Assembly: GCA_946122785.1 (NCBI GenBank)
Contig: CAMGYJ010000011.1
Span: 2,542,001-2,606,000 of the forward strand
DNA: 64,000 bases
Source of the DNA: Linum tenue
Taxonomy: Eukaryota; Streptophyta; Magnoliopsida; Malpighiales; Linaceae
Direction of reading: 5' to 3'
A model generated the notes under the pieces. It saw only the letters and a list, made by a program, of their open reading frames with translations. It had not been told where the DNA came from and did no database searches. A program made the translations under genes and the position numbers. Each line of letters opens with the position of its first letter. The first letter of the stretch is position 1. Shown here one piece after another: positions 1-13,700 of the stretch.

Positions 1-483
1 GTGTGGCAGCCCGATCTTGTTCCCCCAGTACCCTCTCCTAACCGGAATCACGGACAGCTTCGCCAGAATGATGGCGCCGCGAATCGCAGTGGCGACTTCC
101 TTGCTGCACTTGACGCCCAATCCGACGTGGCCGTTCCCGTCGCCGACGACGACGAAGGCCTTGAATCGGGTGCGCTGCCCGGCGCGGGTCTGCTTCTGGA
201 CGGGGCTGATCTTCATGACTTCATCCTTCAGAACGCCGGGGCCGACGAGGGTGTCGATGATCTGGTACTCCTTGATTGGGAGGGAGTGGAGGTAGATTTG
301 CTCCAAGCTGCGGATCTTGCCTTCTTTCACCAGGCGGCCGAGCTTGGTCACGGGAACCCACTTCTCCTCCTCGTCGCGGCGGCCGGCGCGGCGACGACCC
401 CTTCCTCGGTCGCCTCCCCGTCCCCCGAATCCACGGCGGCCTCTCTCGCCACCGGCTCTGTCGGCTCCACCTCTGTCAGCCAT
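1..483 (-). CDS. RPS2: 40S ribosomal protein S2 (uS5), 5' part of gene
   Basis: Structural protein of the small ribosomal subunit at the decoding and mRNA-entry region; cytosolic. Reading the minus strand from the ATG at 483-481 gives 161 codons in one open frame to the window edge, so the C-terminal part lies outside. The N-terminus is the Arg/Gly-rich tail usual for eukaryotic uS5 (about residues 1-37). It is followed by the conserved [19 protein letters not shown] block and the S5 N-terminal domain with [20 protein letters not shown] and the start of the [10 protein letters not shown] segment. This ATG begins the Arg/Gly tail directly, and no alternative upstream start is needed. A telo-box and site II-like motifs upstream fit ribosomal-protein gene control. 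The only abnormality is truncation by the window. The family call is very secure; which paralogue it is cannot be told. Confidence 0.96.
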   Translation of the reverse strand, partial: MADRGGADRAGGERGRRGFGGRGGDRGRGRRRAGRRDEEEKWVPVTKLGRLVKEGKIRSLEQIYLHSLPIKEYQIIDTLVGPGVLKDEVMKISPVQKQTRAGQRTRFKAFVVVGDGNGHVGLGVKCSKEVATAIRGAIILAKLSVIPVRRGYWGNKIGLPH

Positions 484-700
484 GGTTGCCTCTCTTTGCA
501 ATTCGCTCTCTCTATCTCTGTTTCAGGGGAGTGGGATTAGGGTTTTTCGCGGTTTATTTATGTAGTCCAGAAAAGATGAAGAAGGGAAGGTTTAATTGGG
601 CTGGGCCTGACCCTTCAAAATTAAATGGGTATTGAATGGCCCAAGCTGCATGGGGTTTGTCATTCTATGTGGATGGGCGATAGCAATGTCTGGCCCAAAT
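484..700 (-). promoter_or_regulatory. RPS2 promoter: telo-box and site II motifs
   Basis: On the minus strand, AAACCCTAA (telo-box) lies at 545-537, about 55 bases upstream of the RPS2 ATG. TGGGCY-type site II motifs are seen near 596-608, 636-641 and 690-696 on one strand or the other. This pairing is well known from plant ribosomal-protein and other growth-linked promoters, where TCP factors bind site II. No clear TATA box is visible, which is also usual for such genes. The assignment rests on motif position only. Confidence 0.6.
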
Positions 701-1976
701 GGCTTAACAAGACTATAGAAGTACAATCAGTTAAAACATGTTGAAGAATAGGCATGAGATTACAACGGCTTGAAAAGTAAATCGTGGCAGTCAATATTAA
801 TTGATTTGTTAATGAAAATAGAAAGCTCTATCAATTTATAAGAATAGAGTGACCAAAAAACACTACAAACTTATAAAAGGATATAAATTGTCATCGAACT
901 CGCACTCACATCCGAACCCGGAAGATATGCATGACGCCAACTTTGTCATTATATAACCTCCACGACAGCATCCCAAAACACGGTTCAATAGTTGCACCTG
1001 CAAAATTAACAAACACAAAAGCCATTGCAGGCCCAAGAAAAAGTCTTGAGTACTGTTGTTGTCATTGCACCGGCTTGATTAGGCAACCCTCTTGGTGGAA
1101 TGGACCTACTGACTGAACCCAGTGACTTGAGAAATTAACTTAAAGCAATATTATTTTAAATGGGGTCCAAAAAATAAAATATTTTTTTAAAATTTTATGG
1201 GGTTTCATAGTGCAAAATTAAAATTCGTCTAATGAATCGCACATATAAATTTACAATTTTTCTTTGCAAATAGTAGTAGGGTGGCTCCATAGATGGTTTG
1301 ATTGTTTACTCCTTTACAATAAGAGTTCACAGAATTATGAGCGAAAATGACAATCACTTCATGAAAATTTTATAGTAAACCTTAAGAGAGAGTAGCAACA
1401 CAATCGTATAAAGATCCGGTGTGAGTTGTGCCTGAACTCAGAATTTACTTATAAAAATAGGGTTTACAAAAGTCATGTATATTGATTCATTTATAACTAA
1501 TCGCTCTCTTCATATCCATCGCTTGCTGTCAAAGCAAATTAAGGGCATGGAGAGAAACCTTTAAATGTCTATAGTCACCCTGAGATACAGGATATTATGG
1601 GGCGCAGATCGATCAAAAAGACAAAAACCATGTGTAGAGATGAAAGTGAGATGCAAGCGATCGAGCTATAATAAACCTCTTGAATACATACATCTTTTGC
1701 TGTCAATTTTGTCCTCCAAGTAACCAATCAATTTTGCTTCCAATATTGGTTATACGTTCTGTTGTTACAAGTTGCAGGCATCGGAAATTGGGGAGGGTGC
1801 AGAGAGAAAAGACGGTGGTGGCATGTGCAGCTTGCTGGCTGCCTACCTCACCACTCACCGGTGACTTACCAGTCTGTGCAATTGCAGCAAATAGTAAACA
1901 CAAGTTCCAACTTCCAATCTATGGTGGCAAGCAATGCTTGCATTGCAACATATATTTGAAAATATCCCGTAGCCGG
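701..1976. other. Intergenic, no gene seen
   Basis: AT-rich sequence with only short, unconserved open frames on both strands. No recognisable protein motif, RNA gene or paired terminal repeat was seen. Confidence 0.5.
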
Positions 1977-2253
1977 TAGGGGTGGGCATGGGTCCGGTCC
2001 GGACCGAATCAGACCAAATTCAGATAATCGTGATCCAATCGTGAAAGATAACTTAGAACCAAGGATCGGACCAATAGTGAATTCAGTCCGCTTTGGTCCG
2101 ATCCAAATGTCAATTCGGTCTATTTTTGTTCAGTATTTATAAAATTCATGGAATAAACCATATTATATTTAATTCGGTATGGTCCGGTCCAAACATCGAT
2201 TCGGTCAGGTGTGGTCCGGCGTGGACCAACTCATTGCCCAATGCCCACCTCTA
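1977..2253. mobile_element. hAT-like MITE (277 bp)
   Basis: The left end reads TAGGGGTGGGCAT; the right end read inward on the other strand gives TAGAGGTGGGCAT. The 8 bp flanks (gtagccgg and ttggccgg) match at 6 of 8 positions, as expected of an ageing hAT target duplication. The interior is made of short GGTCCG-type subterminal repeats and has no coding capacity, so it is non-autonomous. Confidence 0.7.
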
Positions 2254-2664
2254 TTGGCCGGTAATCTAATGGGGCGATTTATTGAGTAACTTGACCCAAT
2301 TGTTATATCCAAATGGACCCGTATATGCACCTTTAATGATTTCGGGGTTGTGTTGGATTTGAATAGTGACTCATTTGGATTAGACTCAAATAAGCCAATT
2401 TGTGTTCAAAAGATTCTACGTAAAAAAAACAATATAACGTCAACCATCTCATTAACGGCCTTCAATGCAAGTACACCTTTAATGCCGGTGTTTCCACCTT
2501 TCTTTTAGTTTCCGAACAAAAAAGCGAGGTAAAAACTGCATTTAGAATCGAATATTCATTTTCTTTTGGGCACCCAATATTGTATGTCAGATTTAGACCC
2601 AACTTAAAAAGTTGAACATGAATCTACCAAAAAAATATAATTACTTAATCTGATTCAACATATT
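2254..2664. other. Intergenic, no gene seen
   Basis: AT-rich spacer between two hAT-like elements; no ORF, RNA or terminal repeat could be supported. Confidence 0.5.
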
Positions 2665-3238
2665 ATAAGTTGTAGTGGTGTTCAAATGGTTACCATGATA
2701 ATTATCAAACCAAATAAGCCTAAAATCTAGTAACCATGAAATAAAATATCATAACCAAACCGTCCATACTAATACAACATCCAAATTAACCAAACTAAAG
2801 TTTATTCGGTTTGGTTAATTGGTTAATCATAATAACCAATATAATATAGTTAACCCTTAACATAAGTACATTAAATGAGGAAATCTCCGGTTAATGCATC
2901 AATTCCTAATTTATATAATGAATAAATCATAACAATTAACCCATAGTTATAGTTAACCCTTAACATAAGTACATTTAACTAATATAATTATCTTACTGTC
3001 AATAGATGTATTCATGTAACAAAAAAATATGTCAATAGTATGGGGGTAATGAATTGTTGTGTTTCGTAAATTGACTTATTCTCTTAGCAATTATCATAGG
3101 CTTAAATAGACCTTCCTCTCAAGTTTTCATCCAACATATTGTATGGATTTTTATCTAAAATAGGAGTCCATATGTTGTGCTCTACACTCTACAAATATAA
3201 ATATACAATATATGAACAATATTGAACTTTATTTTTTA

Positions 3239-3268
3239 CTAGCTTATAACCCGGCCCTTTTGCCGAAA
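3239..3268 (-). mobile_element. Helitron-like 3' terminus
   Basis: Read on the minus strand this is a short GC hairpin (cggc ... gccg), about 9 bases of spacer, then CTAG followed by host T. That is the 3' signature of Helitrons. The body would extend to the right (higher coordinates). No matching 5' TC end was recognised, so the element's length is unknown. Confidence 0.45.
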
Positions 3269-4419
3269 TGCTTATATTTGATTATTTATATTTTATGTTA
3301 ATTTTAAGTCTATTAACCCCTTTAATCTTATTCACAATCATTCGATCGAGATGATACATACAGAAATAATATATAGGTCGAACATTCAGAGAAATTTCAT
3401 AATCATTTAAGAATATAAAATATAAAAATATATCATTGATTCCATTTTCATAAAGCTAATTAAGTCCATGTTAAAATGCTATTGGTTAGTTGATGGTCAA
3501 GAAAGATAGAGTATAAAAACTCACTGAAATTCCCACACACCCATAGATAGTTTGAAACGAAATCTTAAACCTCACAATCCTATATAATGGCTTCAATGCT
3601 CTCCTTTTAGAAACAATATGTCACTAATCAAAAAGAAATGGAGAGTTGTTGATTCAAGTCATCTATATACTAAGAACTCAGCTAAGAGGGGACCATCACA
3701 ACTTGAGAGCAAACGAAAAAATCAGGGTTACCTCCAATATACGAATAGACTCGATCAAAGTAATAAGGCGCAAAATTAGACACTCCTTATCTATCAGTTC
3801 CAGTAGGTTGAATAAAGAAGCGACCCACTTCAAACAATCAATAAATGATTCCTCATTTTAAGATAGAAATAGGTTGTGACAGTTGCAAAAACCATAAACC
3901 TAAATATCAAATAGCCACTACTCTCCGTTGTATAACCAAATTTCTATCTCAAGATGCATATGATTCAACCAAAAAATCAATTTCTAATCCTCCTTCTGCA
4001 ACTCCAGTTATTGATGAACTTCATTCTATTCGCCATGGATTGATATCGGAGTTGAAATCTTCTACTCGCGCAGTTTAAATCCCAAACAATAAAACCGTAG
4101 TGCCAAGAGATACCTGAAGATTTATTTTCAATGACAGTCTTGTACTGGGAAGTGAAAGGGGCGCAAACTATTGCACGATGGATGAAATTTCGGAGGAAGT
4201 TAGAAAGAGAAAAGAACAAAGATAAAAAAGCACAAAATTTAAATTAAAAAAATGCAAGGATACAACACGTAGTAACATAATTAGTTTCTTCCATGTTAGC
4301 CAATTACCAATTTACCTTTAGCAAAATTAAGGAGAGAGCAGGAATTTTATTTGAGAAAATTACATGAAACTCTACTATGAAAATAGAAGTATCTAGCTCG
4401 ATAAAAATACATACGGTAG

Positions 4420-4652
4420 ACTTAGTGGACTTGCTAATCACGATGGAAAAGTCCTATGATTTTCATAGTTTAACTTCGTCTATGTTTTGTATAAAAAGGA
4501 TGCAATAAATTTATTTAGTGTAACTGGTTGTGATTGTTGTCCTTGTTTGAAGAGACCCGGGTTCAAACCTTGATATTTTTATTTTTATATGAAATAAATA
4601 ATTAATGTGTAAAGACAAAAATGGTCTTCCTACTTTCAATCTCGTTGCAGGA
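4420..4652 (+). repeat. Dispersed repeat with tRNA-like A and B boxes, copy 1
   Basis: Homologous to the inverted copy at 15622-15857. It contains a perfect A-box match (TRGYNNARNNG) at 4516-4526 and a B-box-like GGTTCAAACC at 4560-4569, 44 bases apart, the layout of an internal RNA polymerase III promoter. Homology extends about 100 bases upstream of the A box and 80 downstream of the B box, so it may be a SINE or another element that carries a tRNA-like segment. Confidence 0.5.
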
Positions 4653-4952
4653 AGGAACGTTTTTTTACACTTGAGTGGTTATGCAAAATATTAAGTATGT
4701 GTATATAATATTTATGAGATATATGACTAATTACTTAACTGGTTAATTTGGGTTGATTGGTTAGGAATATCTGAAACCTCCCACAAAAAAAAGGGAATAT
4801 CTGAAACCAAACCAACCCACTTAAACAAAACATGCTAAAAAATTCAACCAAACCAAACCGTTATTCGAATTAACCAAACCAAATTATCCAAATACTACCG
4901 GTTAAAATGATTACCACAATAACCACATCGTTTGAACACCCCTAATAAGTTG

Positions 4953-6190
4953 CATCTTGAGTAATATCCAAATATTGAGCCTGTTTTTGCCATGTGACTC
5001 TAGTGGCTTGCATATTATTGTTTGTTGGTTTGTTCTTGAAGGCCATTGCCGATTCAACTGGGTGTTTGTTGCGGCCACTCTTTGCTAACAAGTTGGAAAG
5101 AGATCTGGGAAACTTGCCATAAATAATACTACAGGAAACCCTACTCCATGATGGACCATTAATATTATTTTCATGGGATTATTGGTTCAAGTGCCCGCCT
5201 GCTCAAACCTCATGCTCCTCCTCCTCATCCATTTGTTATATATCTCTTCTCAACAGATTTTGACTATCACCAAAGGTCGTTTTCTCAAAACACGAAGCAA
5301 TGTTTTGATGACATATATGATATATATACATATAAATATATAGAAAGATCCCAAACTACAATACATATAGACAGATAAATATATACTAAGTAAGCAAGTT
5401 GTAAAAAAAATCACGATAAGAAGAAAACATTATCGATCGCTATCTTTAATTCGTAGACATTGTATACCATGACTCCATGAGTATGGACTGGTATTAGTTA
5501 GCTACCTTATCTTATTGGTTTCTTCGAATTTACTACAGTGAGTTGTCTATACCCTAAATTCTAATGCGTTGATACAACTGAATCAATGACACTCCAAAAT
5601 TCGAATATAACCCAGGAACGTGCCATGTCTAATCAATTTTTTTTATGTGAAGTGAACACAGCTTTATGAAAAAATTGGAGTTCATTCCAATCAAAATTGG
5701 TTCTTGGACTTACAAGTTATAACACCTCACCCCCTAGGTTAATAACCTAACAAGGAACCCCAGAACAAATCGCCATTAGGAATTCCAAAACCTAATTAAA
5801 ATACTAAGATATCTTGGCAGTCTTTGCTACATAAATAAATGGCAGTCTAGTGGATGACAATCTCCTTACTGAACAAAACTTCAGTGACTAATTTGGAAGT
5901 AACAGAAAGTTTTGTGACCATTGTGAAATTGACCTGCCAAGCAAACCCACCAATCAATCCTCACCGTCAGAAGAAACGAACAAAAACGGATCCCCGTGTC
6001 CACACCGACCCGACCCGCCCGCCCGCCCGCCCACACAACCCGTCTCTCTGCATTCTGCAACAACAACAAACAACAGTTTTCTTTTTCCTTTTCGTTTTCC
6101 ACCCAAAAGAAAAAGGAATCTCCTCCCCCTACCCTCGAGCTTGCGTGCGAAGAATTTTAGTTTTACAGCCTCCGAATTCAACGCCGCTCT
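4953..6190. other. Intergenic / upstream region of the cysteine protease gene
   Basis: AT-rich, with TA dinucleotide runs near 5320-5345. The last 200 bases become C-rich. No gene or mobile-element ends were recognised. Confidence 0.5.
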
Positions 6191-6200
6191 CCTATATAAC
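6191..6200 (+). promoter_or_regulatory. TATA box of the RD21-like gene
   Basis: cctatataac about 75 bases upstream of the ATG at 6270, in a pyrimidine-rich context typical of a plant core promoter and leader. Confidence 0.65.
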
Positions 6201-6269
6201 CACTCTTCCCCTTCCCACCCACCAATCCAACACCCACATTCTCCTTCTGCAATTCCAAAGCTAGCGACA

Positions 6270-8202
<1,933 letters not shown>

Positions 8203-8428
8203 TGGAGAACTGGAAGTTTGAGGAGTTTGCATTATGATAAATTATATTGCCGCAATCATCATCCCCCTTTATTTGGTTTTAATTGTTGAGCAATTTCGAA
8301 TGTCTGAGACTGATATGGTGGTGCTTTGGTGTATATATGTATTCAGACACCAATTGAATCAATTGCAACTTGCAAGTCATTGACTTTCAGATTATCAATT
8401 GCTGGAAATCTTCTGATCACTAATTGTT

Positions 8429-8713
8429 TGGGTAAATTCCATATTTGGTCACTGGGTTTACTAAAAAATGTCATATTTAATCACTAAAAATATTTAATTC
8501 TAATTTTGGTCACTCGAGTTAGTCAAACAACCCATAATGATCACTCGAATTAGTCAAAATAGTTCATGTTTGGCCGCTCGAACTAGTCAAATAGTCCATT
8601 ACCAAACATGAACTGTTTGATTCATTCGCATGACCAACATTGGAATTAAATATTTGTATGTACTAAACATGACACTTTTTAGTAAATTCAGTGACCAAAC
8701 ATTGAATTTACCC
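8429..8713. mobile_element. Foldback MULE-type MITE with 9 bp TSD
   Basis: The two halves are inverted copies of each other: the left begins tgggtaaattccatatttgg and the right end read inward begins gggtaaattcaatgtttgg. It is flanked by a perfect 9 bp duplication ctaattgtt at 8420-8428 and 8714-8722, the Mutator target size. There is no coding capacity. It lies about 220 bases beyond the protease stop codon, so it may fall in or next to that gene's 3' UTR. Confidence 0.8.
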
Positions 8714-8722
8714 CTAATTGTT

Positions 8723-9171
8723 GGTACCCTTTGAACATATCATCTTAGCAATTATGAGACCAAAAATGCAAAAGTCACCACATACATATAAAGTTTATTG
8801 GTATTGATTGAAGATTTATTTTCTATGTTCTCTATTACATTTTTCTCAAATCACATATTAGAATCATAGAATGAGGTGGTCCACCTCATTTTGTATCGTT
8901 TGAAACAAAGCTTTTCACGATTTATATTGAATGAATTTAGGTGTAACATTATTAGTTTAGTATGTTGTATCTCATTTTCCTCTTCTTTGTGTACACTTCT
9001 GTTGTATTTCACAGTGTTTGTGAAGTTGTATCTGCAGTCCGACCAAATTTTTTTTTATCAGAATCTAAATCGATATGTGAGTTTTAGCAATATAATACAA
9101 TTGAACTACAATTTCAACACAAAAATACTCTATGATCGACTTTTCAATACAATGTCGATTTTACAAAATCC
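8723..9171. other. Intergenic, no gene seen
   Basis: AT-rich spacer between two MITEs. The open frame at 8876-9175 is long only because of base composition and shows no recognisable motif. Confidence 0.5.
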
Positions 9172-9174
9172 TTA

Positions 9175-9406
9175 GGCCATGTTTACTTTCATTTCTGTTT
9201 CCTGTTTTTGAGAAAACAGATGTTGAAAACAGGTGAAAACGACATTTTTTCGTTTTCGAAAACAGTAGGAAGCTGCCACTTTCTGTTTTCAGAGTTGGAA
9301 ACGAATAGAAAACAGAATGAAAAGTAAACATGTTTTCTCGTTTCGTTTGCCAAATTTGTAACATGAAAACAGAAAACAGGAAACGAAAATGGAAGTGAAC
9401 ATGGCC
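9175..9406. mobile_element. Tourist-like (PIF/Harbinger) MITE, 232 bp
   Basis: Terminal inverted repeats starting GGCCATGTTTACTTTC on the left and GGCCATGTTCACTTCC on the right end read inward, with a TTA duplication at 9172-9174 and 9407-9409. The interior consists of GAAAACAG/CTGTTTTC inverted repeats and can fold into a long hairpin. Confidence 0.8.
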
Positions 9407-9758
9407 TTAATGTTCCGATTTGTAATGGATTTCATCATTATAAAAATAATAGAGAAACAAATGAATAGATTTATTGTTTTTTTTATTATCAAATAAACAA
9501 CTCCCCTGGCAAATATATTGAAATCGGGCCAATGCCCACCGTCGGATCACTCAAAATACTGCTCACAGCTGGAAGCGTAACCCGCTTGACCAGATCAAGC
9601 ACGTGATCGTCGAACCTGGATAGAGATCCCATACTCTACTACTCTCACCAGTTTCTCCTCCAGCACACTCCTCTTCTTCTGCTGCCCTCTCAAACCCTAA
9701 TTCCGGAACTCACTTGCGAGCTCGTGGTCCTTCCTTTTCTGCATCGAATCTCTGCAAG

Positions 9759-10670
9759 GTAAGCTAAATTTGATCGCTTCCGATCTCCGCTCTCGCAATT
9801 CTCAAGTGTTCCTATTTCGGCAAATTGTTTTTCCCCCCCGGTAACTTGCGGCTACTCCGATATCCCTGCCGATCGTTTTGTAGTTTCGCGATGAAATGGT
9901 TTTGAAAGTAGGAATTGATGGTACCGAATTAGTCGATTGACTTCGAAGTATGAGGTGATTCGAGTCGGTCCAATTTGGAAAGTCGGTTTGGTGCAGCTGA
10001 AAGTTTGTACGGCGCTAGTTGTTTTTAGCTACATCACTGCCTAGGAGGTTTTATGGCGACTGGTTGGTTGCGTTGGTTTAATCTGGCACTTACATGGCCA
10101 ATCGCTGCCAGTGTCGGTCAAATGGTTTGGTGTTTGCTAGTACTAAGTAAATCAACTAGGATATGGAATTGGGGTTTTGAGGACTCCGTGGATTTGGTTA
10201 GTAATACGCATATGGGCTTAAGTTCCGTGTTGAATTTTTTAAGAATTGCATTTGCAAGTATATAAGGCTTCCTTGGGAGTTAGGATGTGGAATTGGGGTT
10301 TTGAACACGACCTCGAATCTGTGTGAATCTGTCTACTTGTTAGCTTAAGATGTTGCGAACTAATAGTCTTTTGCTTGCATGACTGTATCTACAATGTGCT
10401 GATGGTACAAGGTGCTTTTCAGTTCATGCACTGCACAGCATATGAATTTCTCAGAGATCTAACTTCTCGGAAGTGAAACAACAGGACTCATGGAAAATTC
10501 ATATAATCTTTGTGGTCTTGGTCTTATCGTAAGATTCTTCTTTTGTCACTGTCGGAGTTGGTCATAGTTGAGCTAAACCGCGTAGGCATTATCACATGCA
10601 TAACTATCTTTAATTACCATTCACATTAGCAAACTAATGAATGTTCCTATCTTAACTTGATGTGTTGCAG
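9759..10670 (+). other. 5'UTR intron of the PTEN2 gene
   Basis: A leader exon ending ...tctgcaag meets gtaagc at 9759, and tgtgttgcag at 10661-10670 is followed by the leader part ending at the ATG 10760. A long 5'UTR intron is common in plant housekeeping genes. The transcription start is probably near 9640-9680, where the sequence turns CT-rich, but this is inferred. Confidence 0.6.
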
Positions 10671-10759
10671 TCGCACTGCATTGGTCCTTTAGTGAGTGCT
10701 CATGCCAGTCCTTGAATTGCTCATTTGAACAATCTTGACGAAATTGCGATAAAGAATAA

Positions 10760-13700
10760 ATGGATTCAGTACCTGCTGATCCGTCAGCTGTATCAGCAAA
10801 ATCTCCTGAGATACAACCAACTGCGTCAGTAGATTCTGGATCAGATACTTCTGTGCGTGATGTGCCATCAAAGTTGTCTTCTTGGGCTAGAAGTTTCAAA
10901 ATCCCTCAGCCACTGACTACCACAGTGGATGATTCACCTACTGGGGGTGCTGGAAAATCAACCTTTTCACGCTTCACAAGCGGTTTCGGGTTGCGTTCAT
11001 CTCCAAAATCACCTACAGCAAATGAGGGTTCACCTGAACCTGAGACATCCCCTGGCTTCATTGGAACAATTACCAAAGGTTTAGTTGATACATCAAAGAA
11101 TGCAGTGAAAGCAGTACAAGTCAAGGCTCGGCATGCTGTTTCTCAAAATAAGAGGAGGTACCAGGTATGGAATAGATGTGAAGACTTCTTTCCGTATATT
11201 TAATACTCTAGTCCATAGTCATCGTACTTCACCTGTTGAATTCAGTATGTCTATCTATATATTGCAAAGAACATATGATATGCTTAATTTTGTTCATTTT
11301 TCATTAGTGTCATATGTCAATAGAACATTGATTTTTTTATATATCACCCGTAATCAGCATATAAGGGTATTGCACTAAATCTGACTTTCCAGGGTTTGGG
11401 CCTACTTTCTCACTTGATGTTGATGAGAAGAATTCATCATCTACTTTATCCATTAACATTCTATTGTTAATTCTTCTTTTCAGGATGGGGGATTTGATCT
11501 TGACATGACCTACATCACTGAAAATATAATAGCTATGGGATTTCCTGCTGGTGATATGAGTTCTGGGTTTTTTGGCTATGTTGAGGTAAGGACATTTTAT
11601 CTACCCTCTCACAGTCTTTAAACCTTTTTGTTTTTACTCCACATGGACGAGCTATTCAACTGAATGATGCAGGGGTTCTACCGCAACCACATGGAAGAAG
11701 TGATAAAGTTTTTCGAAATGCATCACAAGGTAATCATATGTTTGATACTTTTGCAATTCAATCCTGTCTAATGATTGTGCCAACAGTTAGTTATTCTGTG
11801 GGATTACATATTCAAATGTCTTCATATGTGACAATCCTGATAGCTGCTTATGCTGAGTTGCGCTGAAGTTGTATTTAGACTGTTCCTGGGCACGCTTTCA
11901 CTTTCAATTTGTCTCACCTGACCCGGGGTGCTCTAGTTCTAATTCTCTTTATGCCCTCTTTTGAACGTTATTCTGCCCATAAATCTCAAGGAAGTAATCC
12001 TGACCTCATACTACAGGCAATTTATAAAAAATATTTATATCTTCCTCTGCTTATAAGCTTATTCATTTACTTGTAATTTTTATCGAAGGTTTTCATGATC
12101 TAATATTATTACCATCTCTCAGCATGCACTACATCCCTGGTTGTAATTGATTACGCTATGACAGCAATGCAGCTTGAAGTGGGAACTGCATCTGTTTAAT
12201 CTGAGCTCTTTCGTTTTGGTTCTGGGGGTGAGCTTGTTTACTTTTCATACAGGACAAGTACAAAGTATACAACCTTTGCTCTGAGAGGCTTTACGACGCA
12301 TCACTGTTCGAAGGAAAGGTGCGTGTTGTTGTTTCTTCCTCGGTGGTCTTCTAGGGAAAAATCGTTTCTTCTCATACGGGTGTTGTGTTATCCTCTATGA
12401 TCAGGTGGCTAGTTTTCCGTTTGATGACCACAACTGCCCCCCGATTCAACTGATAATATCATTTTGTCATAGTGCTTACTCATGGTTGAAGGAAGATATT
12501 GAGAATGTTGTGGTTGTCCACTGTAAGGCTGGAATGGCAAGGACAGGGCTCATGATTTCTAGCCTTCTTCTGTACTTGAAAGTAAGACACTGCACATTTC
12601 TGAAATGGTTGGACGAGGTGTCCCGTGAAAAATTACATTTCTTAGAGACACCAATTCTTACAAACTACAAGATACTCTCTGCAGTTCTTTCCTACAGCAG
12701 AAGAGTCCATTGATTACTACAATCAAAAGAGATGTTTCGATGGGAAAGGACTTGTTCTGCCCAGTCAAATTGTAAGTGATTATTGCTATGCTATTAAAGA
12801 TTGCAGTCTGCACGGTTATACCTTCAGATTCCATGTTATTTGACACTAAACTTCTGTTCTCTTGCAGAGATATGTGAAGTATTTCGAGCGTACCTTAACA
12901 TACTTCAATGGTGAAAATCAGCCTGGGCGAAGGTATAGAATAGTGTGGTTTGGATTTTCACTATTATCATTGTTGTTTTTTCTTCCATTGTAGAGTTGCT
13001 GAGTTTTCTATTATCATACAGGTGCATGCTTCGGGGATTTCGGCTTCACCGGTGCCCTTACTGGATACGGCCTGCTATAACTGTTTCTGATCATAATGGT
13101 CTGTTGTTAATTTTTGTCATGGTTTTCGGTTCCCTTACTTGTGGAGTTATAGATACTGAAATTATTCGTCCTTTTCATATTAGGGTATAAGCTTGCTTGA
13201 TACCATCATCTACTTATATGGATTCTCACCTTCGTCTTCCTTACTAATGATCTTCATGAGCGAGCAAAGTTTATAGAAGGGCTAATTTCTTTTTGGTGTA
13301 TGCTTACCTGTAGTGGTCAATGCTTAGTATGAAAGTTCCTATGGAACGTAAATGTAGATGTTTAATATAGATAGCTGACCTAGAATTAGCAGATTACTTG
13401 AATCAAATGTTCAAGATTGTTATGTCGATTGATTATTGCTGCTGCTGCTGTTATGACCTATTGCAGGTGTCCTCTTTTCTTCGAAAAAGCATTCGAGGAC
13501 CAAGGACTTATCGGTAGGCCATACTAGCTCTTGGAACTTGTTATGCATATTCCATTTATTGATCTTCTATGCTTTCAGACTGAGTTTATTATGTGTTCTT
13601 TATGCTACTTGCAGCCAGAAGACTATTGGTTCAGTGCGCCGAAGAAAGGAGTTATGGTCTTTGCTCTCCCAGGGGAGCCGGGTCTGGCAGAGGTGGCTGG

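Larger units (their letters stand above)
2673..4944. mobile_element. hAT-like element (2.27 kb) with nested insertions
   Basis: Left end TAGTGGTGTTCAAATGG, right end (other strand) TAGGGGTGTTCAAACG, flanked by a perfect 8 bp duplication ataagttg at 2665-2672 and 4945-4952. Subterminal stretches are rich in GGTTTGGTTAA/TTAACCAAACC repeats, a hAT-like arrangement. No transposase frame is visible. The middle contains a Helitron-like 3' end (3239) and a tRNA-like repeat (4420-4652), so the original MITE was probably only several hundred bases long. The short frames at 3646-4219 inside it resemble no known protein. Confidence 0.8.

Noticed and set aside
1..635. Plus-strand open frames over the RPS2 exon (up to 179 codons)
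   Set aside because: They are antisense readings of a GC-rich exon; the minus strand gives a clear uS5 protein.
3646..4219. Small ORFs within the 2.3 kb hAT-like element as a transposase remnant
   Set aside because: They are short, on both strands, and show no hAT dimerisation or catalytic motifs.
13099..13190. Reading through the PTEN2 intron after SDHN as coding
   Set aside because: Splicing aatg|gtctgt to gtgtcctc restores the conserved G-V-L-F block and frame; read-through soon stops.
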